DNA of 58,320 nucleotides from Gammaproteobacteria bacterium (GTDB taxonomy: Bacteria > Pseudomonadota > Gammaproteobacteria > Pseudomonadales > Azotimanducaceae), in contig JAPOXO010000129.1 in the NCBI GenBank assembly GCA_026707045.1, positions 1 to 58,320 on the forward strand, in the 5' to 3' direction. The notes under the pieces are model-generated. The model was not told where the DNA came from, did not search any database, and saw nothing but the letters and a program-made list of their open reading frames with translations. How positions within the stretch are numbered: position 1 is the first letter of the stretch; each line of letters starts with the position of its first letter. Both the position numbers and the translations under genes were made by a program. Below, piece after piece: positions 38,629 to 48,223 of the stretch.

Positions 38629-38764
38629 GTGCTTCTCGATGGAGGTTTGTGATCGAAAATCATAACCCGTTGTCTTGTGTTGGGTTTGTGATGACCTTAC
38701 CCGATTGGAATTCTCCACACCGATTTAAGGCAATCCCTTCAATCGCTACCTACATGCCTTCGTC

Positions 38765-39511
38765 ATGACACCGTTGAGAAAGTGGATCATCATTTGCTTC
38801 GTCGTCGGTCTATGTTGCTGGTTAGTTCTTGACAACTTGGCAATAGGTTCGAATTTTGGTCGCTTCGTGTTAAGTCGCGATTGGCAAAATCAGCCCCTCA
38901 CGATTATTCGATTAAGCACGTTGTACGAATATGTCGAACAAGAAGATTATTTCGAAGGACTGCACGATCCAATGACTGAGCTAGTTCTGAGTCATCATGG
39001 CAGGGTCCCCGAAATACAAGCTGTCCGATTTGAAGACCTGTGTGAAACCAGAGACGCATGGCAACAGGTTTTGTTGTATGAGATCGGACAAGGGAGAGAA
39101 TTCTCGAAGATGGCTACGAGGTCGAAGTTTCGTGAACTTCAGTCAGCCAACGCATGGATTCTACGGGCTTCAGCGGAAATTGCGATCCAAACGGATTGGC
39201 AATTGGACACAAGTACAACCTACCTAATGCTGTTAATCGAAACGCGGCTCGACCATCAGTTTGAGTCCATACTCTCAGCTTTTGCCAGAACTCTGGAAGG
39301 GCACGGTGGATTGCAGATCGTGCTCTCAGAGAGAGCTTTTTCTTTGACTGGGAAAAGAAACTTCAGTCCGGATCTTGTACTAGTGGTCGCAATCGACGAA
39401 AACCAGAGTCTCCTGCGCTGGATAGATTCGATAGTCACTCAATCAGAACTAGCGTTGTTGAATGGAGATCTTGATCAAGTTCAAGCGATTCTATTGAATC
39501 CCCAGATGTAG
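38765..39511 (+). CDS. Single-pass membrane protein of unknown function
   Basis: A 248 aa protein with one N-terminal hydrophobic helix (WIIICFVVGLCCWLVLDNLAI, about 7-27), so the rest is probably periplasmic or anchored. The remainder is mixed helical sequence with no domain I recognise. It is alone on the plus strand, divergent from the enoyl-CoA hydratase with about 136 bp between the starts. Confidence 0.6.
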   Translation: MTPLRKWIIICFVVGLCCWLVLDNLAIGSNFGRFVLSRDWQNQPLTIIRLSTLYEYVEQEDYFEGLHDPMTELVLSHHGRVPEIQAVRFEDLCETRDAWQQVLLYEIGQGREFSKMATRSKFRELQSANAWILRASAEIAIQTDWQLDTSTTYLMLLIETRLDHQFESILSAFARTLEGHGGLQIVLSERAFSLTGKRNFSPDLVLVVAIDENQSLLRWIDSIVTQSELALLNGDLDQVQAILLNPQM

Positions 39512-39676
39512 ACTGCTAGTGCCTTGTACATCATTACAATTGAATTGCGACCAAAAGAATTTGAGCACTTGTCTTGCTCCTCGCGAAGATCTCAATTAGG
39601 TATCGAACTAGGGTCAAGACTTTCCAAGGCATACAAGGCGAACGAGCTCAAGTGACACAGGACGGAAATATCTCAT

Positions 39677-40822
39677 ATGCCAATGATTCTTACTGAAGAC
39701 CAGAATATCCTCAAAGATACGGCGAAGGAATTTTGTACTGAGAAAGCTCCTATTTCACAGTTGAGGAAGCTCCGCGATGAGGAGAGTCCAACTGGCTTCG
39801 ACGAAGCTACGTGGAAAGAGATGGTTGAATTAGGGTGGGCGGCAATCCCGTTCCCAGAGAGTTTTGGAGGTCTGGACTTTGGCTACAAGGGGCTAGGAGT
39901 AGTCACTGAGGAAACAGGGAGGACGCTTGCTGCCAGTCCGTTATTCGGTACCGTTTGGGTTTGTGGAACTGCCGTAAACATTGGCGGATCTGAACAACAA
40001 AAAACTGAGCTCCTAGGAAAGATCGCTAGCGGTGAGATCCTCATGGCCCTTGCCCTCGAAGAGTCACATAAACACAGTCCGTACGGAATTTCTCTTAGTG
40101 CAACGCAGGATTCGGACGGCTATTCACTTTCAGGAAGGAAGACTTTTGTCCTTGACGGCCACATTGCAGACAAGTTGATTGTCGTAGGTAGGACATCGGG
40201 AGAAAGTGGAGATCGCGAAGGTCTGACAATGTTTGTTGTGGACCGAGAGACTGACGGAGTGTCGGTCACTCGTACCATCATGGTCGACAGTCGAAACGCA
40301 GCTAATGTCGAGTTCGACAATGTATGTGTTGGTAGCGAAAGTGTTATTGGAGAAGTTGGAGGCGGGGCAAACGTGTTGGACCCTACGCTGGACATTGCTC
40401 GCATAGGCATATCGGCAGAAATGCTTGGCAGTGCTCAAGAGTGCTTTGATCGAACCATTGCTTACTTGAAAGAGAGGGTTCAGTTCGGTGTACCAATCGG
40501 TTCTTTCCAAGCACTGAAGCATCGTGCAGCCAATATGTTTTGCGAAGTTGAGCTCTCCAAATCTGTAGTACTTGAAGCATTGACTGCATTGGATGAGAAA
40601 CGTGAGGCACAGGACATAGCAGTTCTAGCAAGTCTTGCCAAGGCGAAAGTTGGCGAGATGCTTCACACGGTGTCGCGAGAGGGCATTCAGATGCATGGCG
40701 GCATCGGTATGACCGATGAATTTGACATAGGTTTCTTTCTCAAACGAGCTGCGGTAACAGAGCAGACTTTTGGAGACGTGAATTTCCACCGTAATCGCTA
40801 CGGCGAACTCCAAGGCTACTAA
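39677..40822 (+). CDS. Acyl-CoA dehydrogenase family protein
   Basis: A 381 aa flavoenzyme. The N-terminal helical domain has EESPTGFDEATWKEMVELGW, the central domain has LALEESHKH and SGRKTFVLDG, and the C-terminal helices contain QFGVPIGSFQALKHRAANM and QMHGGIGMTDEFDI, all typical of the family. It lies 114 bp upstream of a CYP153-like P450 on the same strand, which suggests joint lipid or alkane oxidation. The substrate is unknown. Confidence 0.9.
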   Translation: MPMILTEDQNILKDTAKEFCTEKAPISQLRKLRDEESPTGFDEATWKEMVELGWAAIPFPESFGGLDFGYKGLGVVTEETGRTLAASPLFGTVWVCGTAVNIGGSEQQKTELLGKIASGEILMALALEESHKHSPYGISLSATQDSDGYSLSGRKTFVLDGHIADKLIVVGRTSGESGDREGLTMFVVDRETDGVSVTRTIMVDSRNAANVEFDNVCVGSESVIGEVGGGANVLDPTLDIARIGISAEMLGSAQECFDRTIAYLKERVQFGVPIGSFQALKHRAANMFCEVELSKSVVLEALTALDEKREAQDIAVLASLAKAKVGEMLHTVSREGIQMHGGIGMTDEFDIGFFLKRAAVTEQTFGDVNFHRNRYGELQGY

Positions 40823-40936
40823 TCGATACGGTGAGAATGGATTTGAAGGTGTGATCTGAAACAAAGCAACATGCGCGTTTGTTGTCGGTCTAAATTAGCA
40901 ATACAAAGACATACTTCACACTAGAGGAGCTGCGGC

Positions 40937-42280
40937 GTGAGCGAAAGTCAAGCAGTGGATCAAAAGCTATCTATTAGCGAACGATTTGCGATTACCAATG
41001 AAGAAATTCGAACCAAGTACTCTGTCGATCCGCATCGAGACCCACTAGATATTCCGCTCGAGCAACTAGATCCTTCTCATCCAAGCTTGTTTGAGTCCGA
41101 CACGGTTCATCCCTATTTCGCACGGCTGCGAAAGGAAGACCCTGTTCACTACGTGCCAGACAGCATGTATGGCCCTTTTTGGTGCGTGACCAAATATCGC
41201 GATATTGTTGAAATGGAAAAAGCCTACGGCACTTTTTCCTCCGAACAACGGCATGGTGGAATCACGATAGGTGGAAAACCCTACGACACGGATCAACCCG
41301 ATCCGATGTTCAACTTACCTATGTTCATCATGATGGATCCTCCCAAACATGGGCAGCAGCGTAGTGTGGTCCAACCCTTGTTTTTGCAGCGTTCTCTACA
41401 GCACATGGAACCATTGATCCGAGAACGCGTAGAGGACATACTCGACTCCATTCCGGTGGGTCAGGAGTTTGACTGGGTTCCGACAGTTTCAGTAGACCTT
41501 ACAGCTCGCATGTTGGCGACTCTCTTTGATATCCCTCAAGAGGACCGAATGAAGCTGATCCATTGGTCGGATACCGTCCAAAATGCTGCAAATCCATTGG
41601 TTTACACATCAATGGGCGAAGCATTTCAAGAACTGTGGAAATGCCATGAGTACTTCGGTGATGTTTTTGAACGTCGGAAACGCCAGAGTGAACCAGGCAA
41701 GGATTTGATTTCGTTACTTGCACAAGGAGACGCCACCAGCGAGATGCCACCAAACGAACTGTTAGGCAACATATTGTTGCTCATTGTTGGGGGCAACGAC
41801 ACTACGCGAAATTCGATTTCGGGCGGAGTCCTTTTCCTCAATCAATTTCCTTCGGAATACAAGAAGCTGCAAGACAATCCAAACTTAATACCCAACATGA
41901 TTTCAGAGATTATTCGCTTTCAGTCTCCGATTGCCCACATGGCGCGAACTGCGGTTCGAGACTGCGAATTCGGTGGAAAGTCAATCCAGGCGGGAGACCG
42001 GTTTGCCATGTGGTACATATCCGGTAATCGTGACTCGGAGTCAATTCACGAGGCGGATACCTTCATGATTGATCGAGAAGGTGCTCGCAACCATATAGCG
42101 TTCGGTTTTGGAATTCATCGCTGTGTGGGTTACAGACTTGCTGAGATGCAATTGCGCGTGTTGTGGGAAGAAATAGAGAAACGTTTTGAACGCGTGGAGG
42201 TAGTTGGGGACCCAGTTTACGTGTGGTCCAGCTTCCTGCACAGCATTAAGAGTCTTCCGGTTAAAGTCCACGCGAAATAA
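40937..42280 (+). CDS. Cytochrome P450, CYP153-like terminal hydroxylase
   Basis: A 447 aa soluble P450. The I-helix LIVGGNDTTRNSISGG, the ExxR motif EIIR, the MWYISGNRD segment and the haem loop FGFGIHRCVGYRLAEMQLR (ligand Cys) match the CYP153 family. That family hydroxylates medium-chain alkanes and fatty acids at the terminal carbon. The GTG start is supported by AGAGGAG 7 nt upstream. A ferredoxin and ferredoxin reductase, its usual partners, are not next to it. Substrate prediction rests on family resemblance. Confidence 0.85.
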   Translation: MSESQAVDQKLSISERFAITNEEIRTKYSVDPHRDPLDIPLEQLDPSHPSLFESDTVHPYFARLRKEDPVHYVPDSMYGPFWCVTKYRDIVEMEKAYGTFSSEQRHGGITIGGKPYDTDQPDPMFNLPMFIMMDPPKHGQQRSVVQPLFLQRSLQHMEPLIRERVEDILDSIPVGQEFDWVPTVSVDLTARMLATLFDIPQEDRMKLIHWSDTVQNAANPLVYTSMGEAFQELWKCHEYFGDVFERRKRQSEPGKDLISLLAQGDATSEMPPNELLGNILLLIVGGNDTTRNSISGGVLFLNQFPSEYKKLQDNPNLIPNMISEIIRFQSPIAHMARTAVRDCEFGGKSIQAGDRFAMWYISGNRDSESIHEADTFMIDREGARNHIAFGFGIHRCVGYRLAEMQLRVLWEEIEKRFERVEVVGDPVYVWSSFLHSIKSLPVKVHAK

Positions 42281-42300
42281 CGGCCCGAAAGAGAGGCCGG
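42281..42300. terminator. Weak hairpin between convergent genes
   Basis: CGGCC and GGCCG form a 5-bp GC stem directly after the P450 stop, in the gap to the convergent gene at 42344. No T-run follows on the plus strand and only TTATTT on the minus strand, so termination is uncertain. Confidence 0.25.
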
Positions 42301-42343
42301 GACGAACTCAGTCTTCTGTCCTTGATTGGCTTACTGGTTGAGC

Positions 42344-42925
42344 CTACGACAAAAGCCGTGTGGCGAATGGTTTGGTGAAATACGTTAGCGTTGCTCGCTC
42401 TTGAAAGTTCGCCGCAGCTTCTGGTGGCGGCCTCCGTGAAATCTGCCAGGAATTCAAACCGTCGTACCACGTGACGAGAAGCATCAAACCTTTTGCCTTG
42501 GTTCTGTCTGCTTCGCAAAACAAACCCTGAGGTTCAGCCTGGTACTCGTCCGATTTTTCGAAGAAAGTCCAAGCTTCCGCTGAGAGATTCACAATTCGTT
42601 CAACATCCTTGTTGAGCACGCCAAAGAATCTGAACACATAAAGACCTTCGCGAGTTAAACGCGTATCCGTGGTCGGACGAGCGGTTGGTTCCAATTCAAT
42701 AGAACGAACTGTTTCTATGCTCTCAATTCCTTGCAAAGTTGAGTGGACACTGGATGTGTTTCCTGTTGTTACGAGAAAGAACTCATCTGAACCTAGTCCA
42801 AACAATCCGAAAAATGCACCCCATCGGTGAGCGGGCGCGATTAAGGAGTCGTTGTCCTCGGCGATGCGAAGATAGGTCTCTCGAAACGAAGACCGGGTCT
42901 TGATGTGGTGAAAAGTGAAAGCCAT
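42344..42925 (-). CDS. Unknown protein, possibly NIPSNAP-like
   Basis: This 193 aa protein has no clear domain. The N-terminal FHHIKTRSSFRETYLRIAEDN and the later YVFRFFGVLNKDVERIVNLSAEAW suggest tandem alpha-beta dimeric-barrel units, as in NIPSNAP or similar stress proteins. The start ATG 42925 has AAGGA 6 nt upstream. Function unknown. Confidence 0.6.
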   Translation of the reverse strand: MAFTFHHIKTRSSFRETYLRIAEDNDSLIAPAHRWGAFFGLFGLGSDEFFLVTTGNTSSVHSTLQGIESIETVRSIELEPTARPTTDTRLTREGLYVFRFFGVLNKDVERIVNLSAEAWTFFEKSDEYQAEPQGLFCEADRTKAKGLMLLVTWYDGLNSWQISRRPPPEAAANFQERATLTYFTKPFATRLLS

Positions 42926-43247
42926 TTAATCCTTGAGATGAATTCAGTTTCCGTTGCAGTTGCACAGAATAAATGACTTGGAGTACTGGCGCGCCAACAT
43001 CGCTCCTCGCAAAGACCACATTGGGTATCTGAGTGTGAGGCGGTACATCGTTTATTCATAGTGGGTTTACAATCCAATGAAGGGGAATCAGCCATAGGCG
43101 CACGAGGGATTCTTGTCTTGACACCCGAGTACACGGTCTTAGCTGTTGCTCGGTGTTGGCTTCAGATGTTTCACGTGTCTGGCACATGTCATGTTGTACT
43201 AGCTCGCAGGCTATCACTATCAAAAAACACTCGCGAAGACTGAACCT
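42926..43247. other. Intergenic stretch upstream of the permease
   Basis: The 322 bp between two divergent genes contains no gene I can support. TTGACA occurs at about 43118 but lacks a well-spaced -10. No repeat or terminator was recognised. Confidence 0.35.
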
Positions 43248-44981
43248 TTGAACACTCTCAACGAGAACATTCGGTACGAACCTCAAGAGCCCAGCTCTCC
43301 TCAATCCACAGCCAGCGTAGCCATACAAGGCGCTGTGATTGCCGTGATAAATACCATCGTGATGGTGACGATTGTGGTGAGGGCTTCCGACGAAGGTCAA
43401 GCGTACCTTTCTTGGGCAATCTTTGCTGCACTGATCATAGGTGGAGCGATTACGGCACTTCAATCGTCTCGAATCGGACGATTTGGTGCAGGACATCTTC
43501 TCCTCTGTGGAGCCGGACCACATTGGGTTGCCATTTCGGTGGTAGCAATCAATGCTGGAGGATGGACCACTTTAGCCAGTCTAATTGTTGTGTCGTCTCT
43601 CGCACAGTTTGCATTTGCCGCTTGGCTACCCGTCTTGAGAAGGATTATTACTCCCGTTGTTTGCGGAACTTCGCTGATGCTGATTTCGATTTCGGTGATT
43701 GCCGTAGCAGTTGAGAAGCTTGCAGAGGTTCCAGCGGGAACTGCAGCGATTGCAAGTCCACTGGTCGTGGCGGCAACGTTGGGGTCCGCTGTTGTCGTTT
43801 CACTGAAAGGCACTGGAGTTTTGCGTCTGTGGTCGCCCCTGATAGGCATCTTGTCTGGATGCATCGTCGCTGCGATCTTTAATCTCTATGACCTCGAATT
43901 CCTGAGGCGCGCAAGTTGGTTTGAGTTGCCCGACTTGGGTGCGTGGCCCGGACTTGAATGGGCTCCGGGAACGGAGTTCTGGTCACTGTTACCGACTTTT
44001 GTGATTGTGACACTAGTTGTCGCTGTTAAGACCGGGGGCGATGGTGTGGTCATTCAGCAAGTATCCCTTCGCGAATCGCGAGCCATAGACTTTCGGGTGG
44101 TTCAAGGCACTGTCAACGCGAGCGGACTAGGAGGACTCTTAGCCGGTCTCGCTGGAACTCCTCCAACCATTGTCTATTCGCCATCTACTATTTCACTGAT
44201 TAATTTGACTGGTATTGCATATCGAGGCATTGGATACTACATTGGAGCAGCATTGATACTGCTTGCATTCTTCCCGAAGATTACAGCTCTCTTGCTAGCA
44301 GCACCCAGTGCCGTTTTGGGCTCACTCTTATTGCTCGTAATGGGTATGTTGCTTGTGGAAGGCATGCGAATGCTCTTCAGGGAAGGTCTCGATCAGCGAA
44401 ACACACTCATTGTCGCTGTCACGCTTGCAGTCGGCCTCGGAGTGGAAAGTCTTAACGTGTTTGGAGTGCGTTCGAATGATGTTTGGATTTCGATCCTGAG
44501 CAATGGCACCACAGTAGGCATATTGGTGATGATCACATTGACTACTCTCTTAGAACTAACCAGTCCCCGAAGCAAGCGATTGGAAGTCAAACTAGAAACA
44601 TCTTCACTGCCAAAAATCGATTCGTTCCTTCAAGACTTTGCCGCTGGTATTGCGTGGAATGAGAAATCGACAAATCGTCTGCGAGCAGCTGGTGAGGAAT
44701 CCCTACTGTGTTTATTGGCATCGGAATCGGAAGCGATCCACGCGGATGCTCAACTAATTATTGTCGCTCGTACGCATGACGACATCGTCGAAATGGACTT
44801 GCTATCCGTTTTTGAAGAGCAGAATATTGAAGATCGTCTCACTTACATGAGCGAGGAGGCGCAAGTTCACGATGATCGCGAGCTGTCTTTCCGGCTGTTG
44901 CGACATCACGCGTCTTCCGTGCATCATAGAAAGTACCACGGACTGGATATCGTCACGGTTCAGGTGGAAGGAACTGAATGA
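43248..44981 (+). CDS. NCS2-like permease with an extra C-terminal cytoplasmic domain
   Basis: A 577 aa protein. Residues about 25-440 form a polytopic transporter with 12 or so hydrophobic segments and resemble xanthine/uracil permeases (NCS2). Residues about 450-577 form a soluble extension: RLRAAGEESLLCLL, then AQLIIVARTHDDIVEMDLL and ELSFRLLRHHASSVHHRKYHG. This order recalls GHKL-type anti-sigma-factor ATPases, but the usual Asn and DxGxG motifs are not seen. The extension may regulate transport. The TTG start has no strong ribosome binding site. Confidence 0.7.
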   Translation: MNTLNENIRYEPQEPSSPQSTASVAIQGAVIAVINTIVMVTIVVRASDEGQAYLSWAIFAALIIGGAITALQSSRIGRFGAGHLLLCGAGPHWVAISVVAINAGGWTTLASLIVVSSLAQFAFAAWLPVLRRIITPVVCGTSLMLISISVIAVAVEKLAEVPAGTAAIASPLVVAATLGSAVVVSLKGTGVLRLWSPLIGILSGCIVAAIFNLYDLEFLRRASWFELPDLGAWPGLEWAPGTEFWSLLPTFVIVTLVVAVKTGGDGVVIQQVSLRESRAIDFRVVQGTVNASGLGGLLAGLAGTPPTIVYSPSTISLINLTGIAYRGIGYYIGAALILLAFFPKITALLLAAPSAVLGSLLLLVMGMLLVEGMRMLFREGLDQRNTLIVAVTLAVGLGVESLNVFGVRSNDVWISILSNGTTVGILVMITLTTLLELTSPRSKRLEVKLETSSLPKIDSFLQDFAAGIAWNEKSTNRLRAAGEESLLCLLASESEAIHADAQLIIVARTHDDIVEMDLLSVFEEQNIEDRLTYMSEEAQVHDDRELSFRLLRHHASSVHHRKYHGLDIVTVQVEGTE

Positions 44982-45165
44982 ATTGCAACCAGTTTCGAAA
45001 GCCGAAGCTGGCTGCAATTGCCTGTCAAAAGGACAAAATCGCAGTTTTTGAGCTGGACTTTAGCTAGCTTGAATGATGATTCTTGACCAAAGGCAGATTT
45101 AGCGCCGTAATCTTAAGTAGATCACCGGTCCGGAGAATCACATTGGGATCATGAATTGATCCGAA

Positions 45166-45453
45166 TTAAACGCCCTCTACAAGTATCAGACTAGCATTTG
45201 CAGAACGCTGTCGAATTCTCTTAAGCTCTGTGTATTCAGGAGAATTAAGCCATCCGCGTGCTGCATTGGCATCGTCAAATTCTATGACTACCATTCGGCC
45301 GGGTGACCAATTGCCTTCAATCAATTCGGCATTTCCACTTCGAACTAAGTATCTTCCGCCGTTAGCTTCGACCGTCGCGCCGACGCGCTCTCGAAACTCT
45401 GAGAAGGTGCCTTCATCTGTAATTTCATCGTTAACAATCACGTAAGCCGCCAT
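45166..45453 (-). CDS. DUF1330 family protein
   Basis: A 95 aa protein with the ferredoxin-like fold expected for DUF1330: AAYVIVNDEI, GGRYLVRSGNAELIEGNW, MVVIEFDDANAARGWLNSPEY and a C-terminal LILVEGV. The start ATG 45453 has AAGGG 8 nt upstream. Function in the family is unknown. It is 111 bp downstream of the RFAP synthase stop on the same strand. Confidence 0.88.
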   Translation of the reverse strand: MAAYVIVNDEITDEGTFSEFRERVGATVEANGGRYLVRSGNAELIEGNWSPGRMVVIEFDDANAARGWLNSPEYTELKRIRQRSANASLILVEGV

Positions 45454-45564
45454 GGAATTTCCCTTTTGTTTGTTGCGGTTGGTATTTGGGCTGTGTTGGA
45501 TTCAGTCCCGGGTCACGAATTTTACTGCACACTTATCAAGAACGACTGCAAGGTAGACACAAGC

Positions 45565-46581
45565 TCAGAAAACTGAATTCAGTTGCATTCCGGAATTGTT
45601 AGCACGCGTACAGAGTACTTGTCCTCGAAGGGTTTTTCGTTTTTCAAGCTCTCTGTTTAGCTTGTCAACAATTGATTCGTCCGAGAACTCGTTTGAATCA
45701 AAGAAACCGAACATAGTCGCGCCTGTGGATGAGAGGCCGCAACCATGAATTCCAAAAGTTGCGCCAAACGCAGACTTCACCGATCGAAGAGGCTGCATGT
45801 CGGGCCGATTCCAATGTCTCCGTTTCCATCCTTCATCCTGAATGGCATCAAGACTCAAGCCAAACGTTTCGAGATCCAATTCGCGCAATGCGGGCAATAG
45901 AAGCATCAAGATAAGGTGCGATACAGACTGAACTTCGACGAGAGGAATAGGTGTATTGTTCAGCATGAAATCAAGCTCTTCCTGTCCTGATAGCCCACGA
46001 TGTTCGCTCGGAATGAAAAGCACTATTCCCCAAGTCCTGGGAAATTCGACACGCATTAGGAGTGGTGGTTGACCCACTTTCGTTGCGAAATGAGAGGGTG
46101 CGAATGACTTCTTCTGAGAATTTACTGAGTGTCCTCCATCAATCAATAGTCCACCGTTCTGAAAAGCATTGATACCGATACCCGATGTGCCTCCGCGAGT
46201 GGACATGGTGCAGAGCTCTTCGAGTGAATGGTTCAATTCGAATCGTTCGTTCAACGCTGACAATATTGCCAACCTAATCTGAGTCCCTGAACCCAATCCT
46301 TGATGCGGAGGAATTGTTTGCCTTATCGAAATTTGAATGTTTGGCTTCACATGGAGTATTTCACAGCTTGCTGCGATCTCTGCAGCCAGTAACTGTTGCT
46401 CACTTCGTGAGCCCCCATTAATCTCAGTTCGTTCGTGCGGACCGAATTCAAACGAAAATCCGGGGTGTTGGATTGAAAGACCGAGGCTGCCGTCCACACG
46501 GCCGCTCTCGCCATTCATGTCAATAAGGGTGAAGTGGAGTCTCGAAGGTGTACTAATTCGATGAGTCAAGGTCGAGCACAT
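45565..46581 (-). CDS. Beta-ribofuranosylaminobenzene 5'-phosphate synthase-like (GHMP)
   Basis: A 338 aa GHMP-superfamily protein matching beta-RFAP synthase, which joins para-aminobenzoate or para-hydroxybenzoate to PRPP in methanopterin synthesis. Signatures are PSRLHFTLIDMNGESGRVDG (about 13-32), the glycine-rich HQGLGSGTQ loop, and RGGTSGIGINAFQNGG followed by DGGH. The gene starts inside the TrpB2-like gene (29-bp overlap), so both are translated together. No other methanopterin genes are in the window, so the product could also be a different aryl riboside. Confidence 0.85.
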   Translation of the reverse strand: MCSTLTHRISTPSRLHFTLIDMNGESGRVDGSLGLSIQHPGFSFEFGPHERTEINGGSRSEQQLLAAEIAASCEILHVKPNIQISIRQTIPPHQGLGSGTQIRLAILSALNERFELNHSLEELCTMSTRGGTSGIGINAFQNGGLLIDGGHSVNSQKKSFAPSHFATKVGQPPLLMRVEFPRTWGIVLFIPSEHRGLSGQEELDFMLNNTPIPLVEVQSVSHLILMLLLPALRELDLETFGLSLDAIQDEGWKRRHWNRPDMQPLRSVKSAFGATFGIHGCGLSSTGATMFGFFDSNEFSDESIVDKLNRELEKRKTLRGQVLCTRANNSGMQLNSVF

Positions 46582-47923
46582 CTGAGAATCCCTTTAAGTC
46601 CAGATATCCGTGACCCGACAAACAAAAAACTATCACCTGTTTTTGCCTGGTTTTTGCAGCGTCGATTGCCCCCAATACTGCATGTGCACTTTCCGGGGCA
46701 GCAAGAACACCTTCTGTTTTTAGGAATACTTGGCCTGCTTCAAAGACTTCTTTCTGACTGTAGGTCCGGGTATTGACCACATCGTTCTTGACAAGTGCGG
46801 AGAGCACAGGCGTCTTGCCGTGATAGCGCAATCCTCCCGAATGAACTGGAGGCGGTACAAATCGATGGCCGAGGGTATACATCAGAATTCTAGGTGTTAG
46901 TTCAGAAAAGTCTGCCCAATCGTAGCGATATTCCCCTTGGCTCAAAGTTGGTATTGAATCAGGCTCGATGGCGCAAAATTCTATAGGACTTCCGCCAATT
47001 TTCTCGGGCACAAATGGTGCGATAAAACCTGTGAAATTGCTTCCTCCTCCTACGCAGCCGACCATCAAGTCGGGTGACCTATCCACTTGTTCGAGTTGTC
47101 GCTTTGTCTCCAGTCCGATGATGGATTGGTGTAGGACGGCGTAGTAAGACATACAACCCAGGGCTAGTCGACGACGGCGATCTTCCTTTACGTACTCGAT
47201 TGCTTCACTCATGCCAATGCCGAGACTTCCAGAATTGTTGGGGTCGTCTTTGAGGATACTCCGCCCAGTTTGTGTCAGTTTGCTAGGAGATGAGTAAACA
47301 CTTGCTCCTGCCATTCGCATCAGATAGCGACGATATGGCTTTTCCTCGAAACTCTTGCGAATCATGAACACATCACAATCTAGCCCAAGAGTCTCGCACG
47401 CCATGGCGAGGGCAGCTCCCCACTGACCAGCTCCTGTATCCGTAACCATACTGCGTATGTTTGATTCTTCTTCGAGGGTGGCGTAGTACGCCTGAACCAA
47501 TGCTGTGTTGAATTTGTGGCTTCCCGCAGGATTTAGATCTTCACGCTTGTAGTAAATCTCGCTAGTCGTTCCGAGGTACTTTTCTAGGGTGCGTGCACGC
47601 ACGAGAGGAGAAGGTCGGTAGCGTCGATAAACTTCAGATATGGAGCTTGGAATCTCGATCAACGCGTCTGTTCCATATTTGCCTTTGTGTAGCTCTATTC
47701 GAAGACACTCCAGAGGCCACAACCAGTCGTAGTCCTCAATTTCAACTGGTCGGTCTTCGATGGGATGCAATGGCTTTGGAACGTCAAATGGCAGTTCGGC
47801 CACAATGTTGTACCAGTTCCGGGGCAGTTGCGACTCCGAAAGGAAAATCTTGTTCTCGTTGGTCGCCACACTCTCATAATTCTGGTATTTGGCCATTGCA
47901 TCTTGTGCCAAGTCTAGTGCCAT
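46553..47923 (-). CDS. TrpB2-type pyridoxal-phosphate enzyme (tryptophan synthase beta-like)
   Basis: A 456 aa PLP enzyme of the TrpB2 group. YKREDLNPAGSHKFNTA contains the PLP lysine. ETGAGQWG-like DTGAGQWGAA, KPYRRYLMRMAGA and GSLGIGMSEA are TrpB2 hallmarks, and GCVGGGSNF is the phosphate-binding loop. TrpB2 proteins do not pair with TrpA and some have other beta-replacement roles. No trpA is nearby. The coupling to a beta-RFAP synthase suggests a role outside tryptophan synthesis. ATG 47923 is the start. Confidence 0.9.
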   Translation of the reverse strand: MALDLAQDAMAKYQNYESVATNENKIFLSESQLPRNWYNIVAELPFDVPKPLHPIEDRPVEIEDYDWLWPLECLRIELHKGKYGTDALIEIPSSISEVYRRYRPSPLVRARTLEKYLGTTSEIYYKREDLNPAGSHKFNTALVQAYYATLEEESNIRSMVTDTGAGQWGAALAMACETLGLDCDVFMIRKSFEEKPYRRYLMRMAGASVYSSPSKLTQTGRSILKDDPNNSGSLGIGMSEAIEYVKEDRRRRLALGCMSYYAVLHQSIIGLETKRQLEQVDRSPDLMVGCVGGGSNFTGFIAPFVPEKIGGSPIEFCAIEPDSIPTLSQGEYRYDWADFSELTPRILMYTLGHRFVPPPVHSGGLRYHGKTPVLSALVKNDVVNTRTYSQKEVFEAGQVFLKTEGVLAAPESAHAVLGAIDAAKTRQKQVIVFCLSGHGYLDLKGFSDVLDLDSSN

Positions 47924-48223
47924 GCTTTTTTTTATCTCAAGGAACTGTTAGTGCCCACATTGAGCTTTCCGATTTTAGACGACCTAGAACTCAAGAAAAA
48001 ATTCCTTGGGTTGTTGAGCAACACCAAGTGTTCAAATGTCGGTGGCCTAAGTCTCGACATTGAGAGAAATTGCAGCAGTTTGTACAGCTCACACTGCCGA
48101 CCACAAAGTGAACAAAATCCGCACGGTTTATCTTGAAGACTTTGACTCAGAAGAACAAAGGCTTGTTGACAGGCTCTATAGATTCAAAGATTTTTTTGAA
48201 TCGTCTGTGAAGATCACTCTGCT
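47924..48223. other. Intergenic stretch with a weak AT hairpin
   Basis: About 300 bp between two minus-strand genes. GATTCAAA and TTTGAATC (48181-48202) form an AT-rich hairpin 22 nt past the MORN-like gene stop on the minus strand, with no T-run. The plus-strand frame at 48060-48305 has no support as a gene. Confidence 0.35.
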
